Assembly (NCBI GenBank): GCA_012800855.1
Contig: JAAZIN010000052.1
Span: forward strand, 1 to 41,072
From: Bacillota bacterium
Lineage (GTDB): Bacteria; Bacillota; Dethiobacteria; DTU022
DNA: 41,072 nucleotides
Direction: 5' to 3'
In this document: in pieces, positions 31,289 through 39,831 of the stretch
Position numbering within the stretch: the stretch's first letter is position 1
Layout: each line of letters starts with the position of its first letter
Program-made: the position numbers and the translations under genes
Notes under the pieces: generated by a model
What the model saw: only the letters and a program-made list of their open reading frames with translations
What the model was told of the DNA's origin: nothing
The model's database searches: none

Positions 31289-31453
31289 CTGGCAAAATCC
31301 CTCTCCATCCCCTTTAGAAAAGGGGGACTTAGCAACCTCCACCGGCAAAAAAAGCCTCCTTAAAACTACCCTTGGGAAAATCCTCTTTACAGATCTCGTT
31401 GAAAAGGCCTCCCCAAAACTCCCCCCTTTGAAAAAGGGAGGGCGGGGGGATTT
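31289..31453. repeat. MITE-like element with imperfect terminal inverted repeats between folB and folK
   Basis: Left end AAATCCCTCTCCATCCCCTTTAGAAAAGGGGG; right end CCCCCCTTTGAAAAAGGGAGGGCGGGGGGATTTA. Confidence 0.6.
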
Positions 31454-31464
31454 ATACCACGCTT

Positions 31465-31836
31465 TCAGCTCTGCCTTTCGGCCCGGGAGCGGCGGATCTC
31501 CACGGCGACGCCGCCCAACACCGCGGCTATGGGCGGATGGGGCTTGCAGACGGAAATCTTGACCTCCTCTATTCCGGGCAGGGCCAGGAGACCGGCGGCA
31601 ATCTCTTCGGCCAGGGTCTCCAGGAGGCGGCGCGGCGGTCCTTCCATGATCCGGCGGACCAGGTCCACGGCCTCGCGGTAGTCAAAGGTTTCAGAAAGCA
31701 AATCCCTTTCCGGCGCCAGGGAGGTCTTGAGCTCAAGGCTGACCCGGAATTCCTGCCCCAGGGCCTGTTCCTCCTCAAGAGCGCCGTGGTAGCCGTAGCA
31801 CGCAATGTCCCTAATGGTGATTACAGTTCCGGCCAT
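31465..31836 (-). CDS. folB: Dihydroneopterin aldolase
   Basis: ITIRDIACYGYHGALEEEQALGQEFRVSLEL; FDYREAVDLVRRIMEG; VKISVCKPHPPI. Confidence 0.94.
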   Translation of the reverse strand: MAGTVITIRDIACYGYHGALEEEQALGQEFRVSLELKTSLAPERDLLSETFDYREAVDLVRRIMEGPPRRLLETLAEEIAAGLLALPGIEEVKISVCKPHPPIAAVLGGVAVEIRRSRAERQS

Positions 31837-31855
31837 CTTTTGCTCCTGTGCCAAA

Positions 31856-32995
31856 TCAGTCCTCTTCCCCCTGGCGCACCATGGCGTCGGTCATCATGGC
31901 GACGCGGCGCATCTCCTTGACATCGTGCACGCGCACGATGTCCACGCCGGCGGCGATGCCGATAGCGACGGTGGCCGCCGTCCCCTCCAGCCTCTCCTCC
32001 GTGGGCAGGTTGAGCACCTTTCCAATGGTCGATTTGCGCGAGGTGCCCAGCAGGAGGGGGTAGCCGAGACCGCGGAAGTCGGCCAGGCGGTGCAGAACGG
32101 CCAGGTTCTGCTCCGCGGTTTTGCCGAAGCCAATGCCCGGGTCGACGATGATGCGGTCGTCGGCAATTCCGGCCGCCTTGGCCAGGTCAATTGATTCCTG
32201 CAGCTCGAAGATAACCTCGGGGACCAGGTCCCGGTACTCGGTGGAGTTGCGGTTGTGCATGAGGCAGACGGGAACCCCGTAGGCGGCGACCAGCTTGCCC
32301 ATGCGCGGATCCGCCTTCAGCCCCCAGATATCGTTGACCATTTCAACCCCGGCGCGCAGCGCCTCTTCGGCCACGGCCGCCTTGTAGGTATCGATGGAAA
32401 GAGGCGCCGGAAAATGGGGGTCGCTTTTCAAGGCTTCGATTATAGGCATGACCCGGGCCAGCTCCTCCGCCTCGCTGATCCTCTGGTGGCCGGGGCGGGT
32501 CGATTCGCCCCCGATGTCGATGATATCGGCGCCCTCTTCAACCATCTGGTAGGCCCGTTCCACTGCCGCCGGAAGGCGGTAATACTTGCCCCCGTCGGAA
32601 AAAGAATCGGGGGTGACGTTTAAAATGCCCATGATAAGGGTTCTTTCTCCCAGGGGCAGGCGGAAGCGGCCCAGTCGCAGCTCCCCGCGGGGGCGGCGCC
32701 GCGTCTTTTCCAGCAGCTCGAGGATTAGCTTGCCGCCCTCGGCACTGCCGCCGCCGCGCAGCAGCCGCTGTGCCAGTTCAGAGAGCCCTTTGGCCGTTCC
32801 CGCCAGGATGAGGCTGTCCCGCTCCCCTTCCCGCTGCGGCCGGACTACTCCTACGCCCGCGGCGGCGCTTTCCTGCTCCAGGAGAGGCATCAGTTCGGGC
32901 GGGACCTGACAGAGTTTGATACGGCAGTAGCGCAAGCTGTCCGCGCCCATGAATTCTCCTTCAAAGTCGCGCAGGTGATGGAGGCATGCTTTCAA
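31856..32995 (-). CDS. folP: Dihydropteroate synthase with N-terminal extension of about 110 aa
   Basis: LIMGILNVTPDSFSDGGKYY; GADIIDIGGESTRPGHQRISEAEE; PVCLMHNR; DPGIGFGKTAEQNLAVLHRL; GTSRKSTIG. Confidence 0.95.
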   Translation of the reverse strand: MKACLHHLRDFEGEFMGADSLRYCRIKLCQVPPELMPLLEQESAAAGVGVVRPQREGERDSLILAGTAKGLSELAQRLLRGGGSAEGGKLILELLEKTRRRPRGELRLGRFRLPLGERTLIMGILNVTPDSFSDGGKYYRLPAAVERAYQMVEEGADIIDIGGESTRPGHQRISEAEELARVMPIIEALKSDPHFPAPLSIDTYKAAVAEEALRAGVEMVNDIWGLKADPRMGKLVAAYGVPVCLMHNRNSTEYRDLVPEVIFELQESIDLAKAAGIADDRIIVDPGIGFGKTAEQNLAVLHRLADFRGLGYPLLLGTSRKSTIGKVLNLPTEERLEGTAATVAIGIAAGVDIVRVHDVKEMRRVAMMTDAMVRQGEED

Positions 32996-33016
32996 AGGGA
33001 AGTTCTCCTTTCCTGT

Positions 33017-33508
33017 TTAATAGATTAGGCTCTCCCGCTGGGGGCGGCGTTCCAGGCCGCGGCATTCTTGCCGGGCGCTGCAGGAGAAGCAGATGCGGGC
33101 CAGGCCGTCGGCTTTGTGCAAGGCTTCGCCCAGGGGGGAGCGATGCCCCTCCGGGGCGTCCAGCCGATGCTGGCCAATGGCGGCTGTGATCAGGGCGATC
33201 TCGGCAGGATGGAAGCCGGCCCGTTGGAGAATGGGGGCGGCCAGCGCAGCGCTGTGGCGGGCGTGATCCCCGCCTCTTTCGTATTCCTTCCAGCGCCCGA
33301 TATCGTGCAGCAAGCCGGCCCCGTAGGCAACTTCCTTGGAGATAATGCGGCAGTCCTTCTCCAGCAGGAGCAAGTAGGTCAGCCGGGCCACGGCAAGGAA
33401 ATGCGCCAAGTCGTGATGGCAGAAAGGGCGCTTCTCCTCCCAGGCCCTGTTTTTCTCCAGGTAGGAGCAGTACTCCTCGTCGCGGAGAATGCGGTTTACC
33501 CTTTCCAT
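33017..33508 (-). CDS. HD-domain metal-dependent phosphohydrolase
   Basis: CHHDLAHFLAVAR ... GAGLLHDIGRWKEY HD motif; C-terminal CFSCSARQEC cysteine cluster; within the folE-folP operon. Confidence 0.85.
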   Translation of the reverse strand: MERVNRILRDEEYCSYLEKNRAWEEKRPFCHHDLAHFLAVARLTYLLLLEKDCRIISKEVAYGAGLLHDIGRWKEYERGGDHARHSAALAAPILQRAGFHPAEIALITAAIGQHRLDAPEGHRSPLGEALHKADGLARICFSCSARQECRGLERRPQRESLIY

Positions 33509-33527
33509 CGCTCCTCCATTACGCAGG

Positions 33528-34097
33528 CTAGTATTTCTCTTTTTCAATCAAGGCAAAAACTTCGCTCCGGGAACTGGGGTTGGTGCGGAAGACGCCGCGC
33601 ACCGCCGAGGTGACGGTAATCGCTCCCGGCTTTTTGATGCCCCGGATGCTCATGCAGAGGTGCTCCGCCTCCACCACCACGACGACTCCTTTCGGCTTCA
33701 ATTCGTCCATGATGATGTCAGCCACGTTGCTGGTCAGCCGCTCCTGCAGCTGCGGCCGCCGGGCGACGATGTCCGTGACCCGGAGAAGCTTGCTTAAGCC
33801 CACCACTCGCCCCTGGTCGGGGATATAGGCCACGTGGGCTTTCCCGTAAAAGGGAAGCAGGTGGTGTTCGCACATGGAGTAGAAGGGAATGTCCTTTACC
33901 AGGATCATCTCGTCGTGGTTTTCGCAGAAGCTGGTCTTGAGAGGTTCCCTGGGGTCCAGCTCCAGGCCGCCAAATACCTCCGCGTACATTTTGGCCACTC
34001 GCTGCGGCGTGGAGCGCAATCCTTCCCGGTTCAGGTCTTCCCCGATGGCTTCCAGGATCATCTTCACGGCGCGGGCGATCTTATCCTGGTCGATCAT
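33528..34097 (-). CDS. folE: GTP cyclohydrolase I
   Basis: [77 protein letters not shown]. Start trimmed to 34097. Confidence 0.96.
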   Translation of the reverse strand: MIDQDKIARAVKMILEAIGEDLNREGLRSTPQRVAKMYAEVFGGLELDPREPLKTSFCENHDEMILVKDIPFYSMCEHHLLPFYGKAHVAYIPDQGRVVGLSKLLRVTDIVARRPQLQERLTSNVADIIMDELKPKGVVVVVEAEHLCMSIRGIKKPGAITVTSAVRGVFRTNPSSRSEVFALIEKEKY

Positions 34098-34114
34098 GGT
34101 TCTTAACCTCGCTT

Positions 34115-35431
34115 TCAAATGGGAATGAGCATGGGAATGCTCAGCAGAAGGCCGTGCAGCAGCGCGCAGGAGAGGATGTTTTCCGTGCGGAGGTAAAGGT
34201 AGCCCAGAAGGACGGCGCTGCCCGGGGCCAAGATCAAAAGCTCTACCATGGTATAGGGGTAGGAGAGCAGTTCGGGCGTTTCCAGGGCCACGGCGGCATA
34301 ATGGGTTAGCCCGGCCAGCAGGGTGGTGATGAGCAGGCCCGGAACGGCGCCCCACTGCCGCCCCAGGATGGTTTGAACGTAGCCGCGCCAGACCAGCTCC
34401 CGGGCCAGGCCGAACCCAAAGATGGAAAGGGCCAGGGAGGCGGCGGTTTCCCAGCCGTAAAAGAGTAGCTGCCGCGGCAGGCCCCGCGTAACCATCGTGA
34501 GCATGAACGCCGCCGCCAGGGCGACGAAATAACCCTGGCGCAGGGCCTCCCAGTGTAGGCCGGTGTCCCAGAACCTGATTTTCCTGTAGTAGGCAAGGAG
34601 GAGAAACAAGGCGATGAAGAGGAAATAGCCCGCCAGAAGACTGTACGGCGGCAGCCCGGCGGCAATCGGCAGCAGTTCGCCGCCCAGGGCCAGCAGCACC
34701 GCTGCTCCAACCAGTCCCAGGGCCGTCTTCCCGGGGCGAACTTGGTAAAGAGTTTCCCAGTAGCGCGAGGGATGGTGGTCCAGCGAAAATATGTTCATCA
34801 TCAATATGATCATGATGATGATCAAGGCGTAAAGGGCCAGGGCGCCGTAGAGCTTGGCCGGCGGCTCGTGCAGCGCGGGCGGGAAAAGGGCCTCCCCCTC
34901 TTCGGAGATAAAATAATAATAGGTGGAGCCGGAGGTGGGGGCGAACATAAGGGGGATCACATTACGCCATACCAGCGGCAGCCCCGGCTGCCGTGCATAG
35001 ATATCCATGATCCGCTGCGCCTCCTGGGGATCTTCCAGCGGCAGGCAGATGACACAATCGCGGATTTCCGAGAATAATTTTTCATCGGCCACCAGGAACA
35101 ATCCGGCCGGCTTGGGCTCGGGCAGGGACCTGCCCCCAACCTTGTATTCCCCTGCAGCGAAGATCATGGCCGCCTCCTGCTTCTCATGGCGGTAGAGAGG
35201 CAAAATGGCGCCGCCCTCGGGAAAGGAGGCCTCCAGGTTGCCCACCTGGAAGGTCCAGGGTTCAAAAATGTACACCTCTTTTGTTTCATAGCTGTAGGGG
35301 GGGACGGCAAATATTCCGGGGAAATAATAGGCCAGGGAGAAAGCGGCAGCGGCCAGAAGGGCGATGACTGCCAGGTGAATAACCAGCGCGACCAAGTAAT
35401 TATGGCTGCTGCTTCTCTTGAACGGTACCAT
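34115..35431 (-). CDS. CPBP-type (ABI/CAAX-like) intramembrane metalloprotease
   Basis: Polytopic; [24 protein letters not shown] (motif 1-like, E...R), [14 protein letters not shown], and C-terminal [13 protein letters not shown]. Confidence 0.75.
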   Translation of the reverse strand: MVPFKRSSSHNYLVALVIHLAVIALLAAAAFSLAYYFPGIFAVPPYSYETKEVYIFEPWTFQVGNLEASFPEGGAILPLYRHEKQEAAMIFAAGEYKVGGRSLPEPKPAGLFLVADEKLFSEIRDCVICLPLEDPQEAQRIMDIYARQPGLPLVWRNVIPLMFAPTSGSTYYYFISEEGEALFPPALHEPPAKLYGALALYALIIIMIILMMNIFSLDHHPSRYWETLYQVRPGKTALGLVGAAVLLALGGELLPIAAGLPPYSLLAGYFLFIALFLLLAYYRKIRFWDTGLHWEALRQGYFVALAAAFMLTMVTRGLPRQLLFYGWETAASLALSIFGFGLARELVWRGYVQTILGRQWGAVPGLLITTLLAGLTHYAAVALETPELLSYPYTMVELLILAPGSAVLLGYLYLRTENILSCALLHGLLLSIPMLIPI

Positions 35432-35643
35432 CAATTTTCCTCCCATAAAATAAAAGGGGCGTTGCCCAGGTGTACTTCGACGATAAGCGCCCTTTTCCTG
35501 CATCATATTCCGCAGGCCGCGCTCCCTGGCAAAAACAGGCAAGAGGAGGGGAAAAAGTTGCTCCCGGCAGGCGGCGGCTTTCTTTTCAAAGATCTTTTCT
35601 TCTGTTATATTGTTATTAAGCCCTGTTAAAGGAGAGCAAAGGC

Positions 35644-36414
35644 ATGCTTCTAGCCGTTGACGTGGGAAATACCAATATCATGATCGGCGTCTTTGAACAG
35701 CAGAAGGTCAGGGTTTGCTGGCGCCTGGCCACCAACTGGAACAGCACCGAGGACGAGCTGGGCATTACCGTCAAAAACCTGCTCCAGCACAGCGGCATTT
35801 CTCCGCGGGAGATATCGGCCGTGGCCATCTCTTCCGTGGTGCCGCCCCTGATGTATTCTCTGGAAAGGATGGCCGAGAAATATTTTTCGGTGAAGCCGCT
35901 GGTGGTGAGGCCCGACCTGGATCTGGGACTGAAGATAATGCTGGACAACCCCCAGGAGCTTGGCGCCGACCGCCTGGTCAATGCCCTGGCCGGCTACACC
36001 CTCTACGGTGGCCCCTTGATCATTGTGGATTTTGGCACGGCGACCACCTTCTGTGCCATCACCGCGCAGGGTGAATACTTGGGCGGGGCCATTGCTCCCG
36101 GGATCGGCATCTCCGTGGAGGCCCTTTTTGAAAAAGCGGCCAAGCTGCCCCGGGTGGAGCTCATCCGTCCGCCACGCACTATCGGCACGAACACCATTGC
36201 CAGCTTGCAGTCCGGCATCATTTACGGCTTTGTCGGCCAGGTGGACGGCATTGTCAGGCGCATGGCCAGGGAGTTTGACCGGCCGCCTCTGGTCGTGGCT
36301 ACAGGCGGCTTTGCCTCCCTCATTGCCAAGGAATCGGAAACCATTGACCGGGTCAATCCCCTACTAACCCTTGAAGGCCTGCAGATCATCTACCAGAGGC
36401 AGCAGAAGCGGTGA
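35644..36414 (+). CDS. coaX: Type III pantothenate kinase
   Basis: MLLAVDVGNTNIMIGVFEQQKV; ELGADRLVNALAGYTLYGGPLIIVDFGTATTFCAI; TGGFASLI. Confidence 0.96.
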   Translation: MLLAVDVGNTNIMIGVFEQQKVRVCWRLATNWNSTEDELGITVKNLLQHSGISPREISAVAISSVVPPLMYSLERMAEKYFSVKPLVVRPDLDLGLKIMLDNPQELGADRLVNALAGYTLYGGPLIIVDFGTATTFCAITAQGEYLGGAIAPGIGISVEALFEKAAKLPRVELIRPPRTIGTNTIASLQSGIIYGFVGQVDGIVRRMAREFDRPPLVVATGGFASLIAKESETIDRVNPLLTLEGLQIIYQRQQKR

Positions 36415-36464
36415 TGGATCTTTCCCCGCGCAGGAAGAAATGCCGGCGGAAGGAGGTCTCTTAA

Positions 36465-37337
36465 ATGCACTGCCAGCCGGAATGCTATGCCTGCCTGGAA
36501 AACCTGGCCCGCCGCTGCGCTTCGCTGGCGGCGGCGGAAGAAAAGCTGCGCCGGGAAGCGCTTGAGTTGGCCCTGCTGTACTTGGATCAGAACTTTTCCC
36601 TGGAAGTGCCCACTATCGGCCTGGCGGCGGAGTTGCAGCGGATTATCCGCCTGAAGACCAGCAATAGCGATCCCTTTGCCGAAACAAAAAAAGAAGAAAT
36701 GGCCTTGGCCAGGCACTACGCGGAAAAATTCCGGCCGCCGGTGGGAGCCTCGCTGAGGGAGCTGGTCCAGTTTGCCGCCAGGGGGAACGGTTTTGACTTT
36801 TTCATGGAACGGCAGGCGCTGGAGAAGCAGCTTCAGGCGCCGGTAAAGTTTGCCCGCGACAACATTGCCGCCCTGGAGGAGCTGCTGCGGGGCTACCGCC
36901 TGGAAGGGGGGAGGAAGATCCTCTACCTAGCTGACAATGCCGGGGAATGCTATTTTGACCTCCCCCTGGTGAAACGCCTGGAGCAGTCGGCGGAGGTCTA
37001 CTATGCCGTGAAGGAGTCGCCGGTGCAAAACGATCTCACAGCTGCCGATCTCGCCCAAAGCGGCATTGGAGAGCAGTTTGCGAATGTCGTCACCACGGGC
37101 ACAAGCTCGCCGGGGCTTGACCTGGCCGCCGCTTCAACCGCTTTTAGGGAACTCCTGCAGGAGGCCGACCTCATCCTGGCCAAGGGCATGGGCCACTATG
37201 AGACCCTTCCCGAGCTTTCCCTGCCCCAACCCGTATTTTTAATCTTCCAGGTTAAGTGCAGCCCGGTGGCGCAAAGCTCGGGACTGCCCAAGCAAAGCTA
37301 CGCCGCTTACTTCCTCGCCGAAAAAGAGCGCATTTGA
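36465..37337 (+). CDS. DUF89-family metal-dependent (damage-control) phosphatase
   Basis: CQPECYACLENLARR N-term; KILYLADNAGECYFDLPLVKRL; VVTTGTSSPGLDL; LILAKGMGHYETL; VKCSPVAQSSGL. Confidence 0.85.
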   Translation: MHCQPECYACLENLARRCASLAAAEEKLRREALELALLYLDQNFSLEVPTIGLAAELQRIIRLKTSNSDPFAETKKEEMALARHYAEKFRPPVGASLRELVQFAARGNGFDFFMERQALEKQLQAPVKFARDNIAALEELLRGYRLEGGRKILYLADNAGECYFDLPLVKRLEQSAEVYYAVKESPVQNDLTAADLAQSGIGEQFANVVTTGTSSPGLDLAAASTAFRELLQEADLILAKGMGHYETLPELSLPQPVFLIFQVKCSPVAQSSGLPKQSYAAYFLAEKERI

Positions 37338-37411
37338 CCCGGGCGTCAGGCTAAGCTTCGCCGGATATACCGGTGTGGAGCATACCTATTTCCTAAAAGG
37401 AGGCTGATCAC

Positions 37412-38521
37412 ATGAGGATTGTCGTTCTTGGCGGCGCCGGCGACATGGGTTCCGAAGCGGTCAGGGACCTGGTCAAATTTACCGATGCCGAGCAGGTCAC
37501 CGTTGCCGACCTGAACACGGTGGCGGCGGAGAGGCTGGCCGCGGACCTTGGCGACAAGCGCGTGGTGGTGAAAAAAGTGGACGCCACTTCGCGCGACGAG
37601 CTCGTCGAGGTTCTAAAGGGGCACGATGTGGCGGCAGGCGCCCTGGGCCCCTTTTACCGCTTTGAGAGGCCCATAGTCGAGGCGGCAATCGAGGCCGGTG
37701 TCAACTACGTGAGCATCTGCGATGACCATGACGCCGCCGAGGCAGTGCTTGGGCTGGACGAAGCGGCGAAGGAGAAGGGGCTGAAGATCCTCACCGGCCT
37801 GGGCTGGACCCCGGGATTGACAAATATCTTCGCCCGGAAAGGCTACGGCGAGCTGGACGAGGTGGAAAAAATCAACGTCTACTGGGCCGGCAGCGCCGGC
37901 GACTCCGAGGGCCTGGCGGTTATCCTCCATACCATTCACATTTTTACCGGCCATGTAGCCTCGTACCAGAACGGAGAATTTATGCTGGTGAAGGCAGGAT
38001 CGGGCAAGGAGTGGGTCGATTTCCCCGCCCCGCTGGGAAAGGTAGCCACCTTCCACCTGGGCCATCCCGAACCGGTAACCCTGCCCCGCTACCTGAAGGG
38101 AGTCAAAGAAGTTACCCTGAAGGGCGGCCTGGTGGAAAATTACCTGAATAACCTTGCCAAAATGATGGCGGCGATGGGCTTTACCTCCACCCCGGCCCGC
38201 AAGCAGCGGCTGGGCAGGCTGATGAAGAGGCTGCTGCCGCTGTTCCCCTCCAACAAAGAGAGGAGCCTCTCCGGGGCGCGGGTTGACCTTACCGGGACGC
38301 TGGAGGGGAAGAGGGTTAGAATTACCTATGCTACCGTTGATCACATGAAGCGGCTGACGGGGATTCCCCTGGGCATAGGCGCCTGGATGATGGCCCAGGG
38401 GAAGATCAAGCGCCTGGGCGTCTACGGGCCCGAGGCCGACGATGCCGTGGATCCCGATGAATTCCTGGCAGAGTTGGCCCGGCGCGAGGTCAAGGTGGAG
38501 CGCACGGAATCGGTGCTATAA
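37412..38521 (+). CDS. Saccharopine dehydrogenase family (NADP-binding) protein
   Basis: MRIVVLGGAGDMGSEAVRDLVKF Rossmann motif; GVNYVSICDDHDAAEAVLGLDEAAKEKGLKILTGLGWTPGLTNIFA. Confidence 0.85.
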   Translation: MRIVVLGGAGDMGSEAVRDLVKFTDAEQVTVADLNTVAAERLAADLGDKRVVVKKVDATSRDELVEVLKGHDVAAGALGPFYRFERPIVEAAIEAGVNYVSICDDHDAAEAVLGLDEAAKEKGLKILTGLGWTPGLTNIFARKGYGELDEVEKINVYWAGSAGDSEGLAVILHTIHIFTGHVASYQNGEFMLVKAGSGKEWVDFPAPLGKVATFHLGHPEPVTLPRYLKGVKEVTLKGGLVENYLNNLAKMMAAMGFTSTPARKQRLGRLMKRLLPLFPSNKERSLSGARVDLTGTLEGKRVRITYATVDHMKRLTGIPLGIGAWMMAQGKIKRLGVYGPEADDAVDPDEFLAELARREVKVERTESVL

Positions 38522-38546
38522 TGACGCTAAACATAACCCTTTTGCC

Positions 38547-38583
38547 GGGGGCTGTCCCAATGCAGCGGGACGGCCCCTTTTGT
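38547..38583 (+). terminator. Rho-independent terminator (GGGGCTGTCCC family)
   Basis: GGGGGCTGTCCCAATGCAGCGGGACGGCCCCTTTTGTT. Confidence 0.75.
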
Positions 38584-39159
38584 TCGGGAAACAAGAAGCC
38601 GGAAGATAGAGGCAAGAAGTTGCGAGCCGGTACGGCATTGGGGCAACCTGGTGCTGCATCAGCCATTTAGCCTCCAACTTCTCACTTCTCATATTTCACC
38701 TCTCGGTTGGAGTTTCACGCCTACCCGCACATTTCTGGAGAGTCGTACCCGCTCGAAACCTGTTTCCAACACCGCCCCATGTGCAGGGGCGGCCGGGCCC
38801 GTCCATCCAGCCTGCTCAAGCTATTCTAGCCTGGCCTTACCCTCCGGCCTCCGGCCTGTGACGACCCTTTCTCCCTGGGACAAGCCTGGTAGAAGCATGC
38901 GTTTCCATGCTTTGCCATCCGTTCCCGGCCTCTGCTTTCTCACCTCCAACATCCCGGCGGTGGACCGGGTAGCGGCAGGCAGGCCGCCCGCCGGGAATCG
39001 CTCTTTGTTTATGGCGAGAGCCCTTTCCTCGCGGGCGAAGCGCCTCCAGCGGCATGGCTGCCGCGGCGGTGTCTGCATTTGGGCTGGGCGGGAGCCTCTT
39101 TTTATAATCAGGTTGCCGCCCCCGGAGAAGGGGCGAAGTTCAAAAAAGGAGGTGAAGCC

Positions 39160-39384
39160 ATGCCTGTCAGTGCGATCCCGCTTGGCTCCCGGCTGCAGCT
39201 GCGGCTGCTCACCGGTTATACCGAAGACGGCAAGCCCATTTTGCGCACCCGCAGCTATGCCAACGTGAAGCCGGAGGCCACCGACGAAGCCCTTTACCAG
39301 ACGGCTCTGGACCTGGCCGGCCTGCAGGTGCACACGCTGGAAATCGTCCGGCGGGTCGATGAGATGGAGCTGGAGGAGAGCTAA
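39160..39384 (+). CDS. DUF1659 family protein
   Basis: MPVSAIPLGSRLQLRLLTGYTEDGKPILRTRSYANVKPEATDEALYQTALDLAGLQ; SD AAAGGAGG. Confidence 0.8.
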   Translation: MPVSAIPLGSRLQLRLLTGYTEDGKPILRTRSYANVKPEATDEALYQTALDLAGLQVHTLEIVRRVDEMELEES

Positions 39385-39425
39385 AGCCTTGAAGGGGCAG
39401 GGCGGAAGAGGAAGGAGGTGAAGGG

Positions 39426-39644
39426 ATGCCCAGGACGCTGCAGATGATCTTTTTCAACGAAGAGGGGCGCAACGTGACCATCTCGGTTCCCGATGCCCGC
39501 GAAGACATCCAGGCCGCGGAGGTGGAAGAGGTGATGGAAAATATTTTGCAGCGCAACATTTTTCTCACCCCTGGCGGTGAAATTGTTGGCCTGAACAGGG
39601 CCCGCATGGTCTCGCGGGAGGTGGAAACCCTGGTGGAATTCTAG
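39426..39644 (+). CDS. DUF2922 family protein
   Basis: RTLQMIFFNEEGRNVTISVPDAREDIQAAEVEEVMENILQRNIFLTPGGEIVGLNRARMV; paired with DUF1659. Confidence 0.8.
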   Translation: MPRTLQMIFFNEEGRNVTISVPDAREDIQAAEVEEVMENILQRNIFLTPGGEIVGLNRARMVSREVETLVEF

Positions 39645-39681
39645 CGGACGAGGTGGTTCGCATCTCTGCCCAATCCTCCCT

Positions 39682-39710
39682 GGGGGCGGGGCCTCTCCCG
39701 CCCCCTTTTT
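39682..39710 (+). terminator. Rho-independent terminator after DUF2922
   Basis: GGGGGCGGGGCCTCTCCCGCCCCCTTTTT. Confidence 0.85.
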
Positions 39711-39831
39711 ATCGCCTCATAAAAACAAAGGCCTGGTTTCTCGCTTCTCACCTTTCATCTCCCTCCTCTCACTTGTTCTGGCACCTTATGGTTCCTTCCC
39801 ACGTAATCTGTCATTAGAAAAGCCTTTCGAG

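Noticed and set aside
38651-39268. 205-aa plus-strand ORF
   Set aside because: Overlaps the DUF1659 gene in another frame, has no SD or family signature, and starts within a repeat-rich intergenic stretch.
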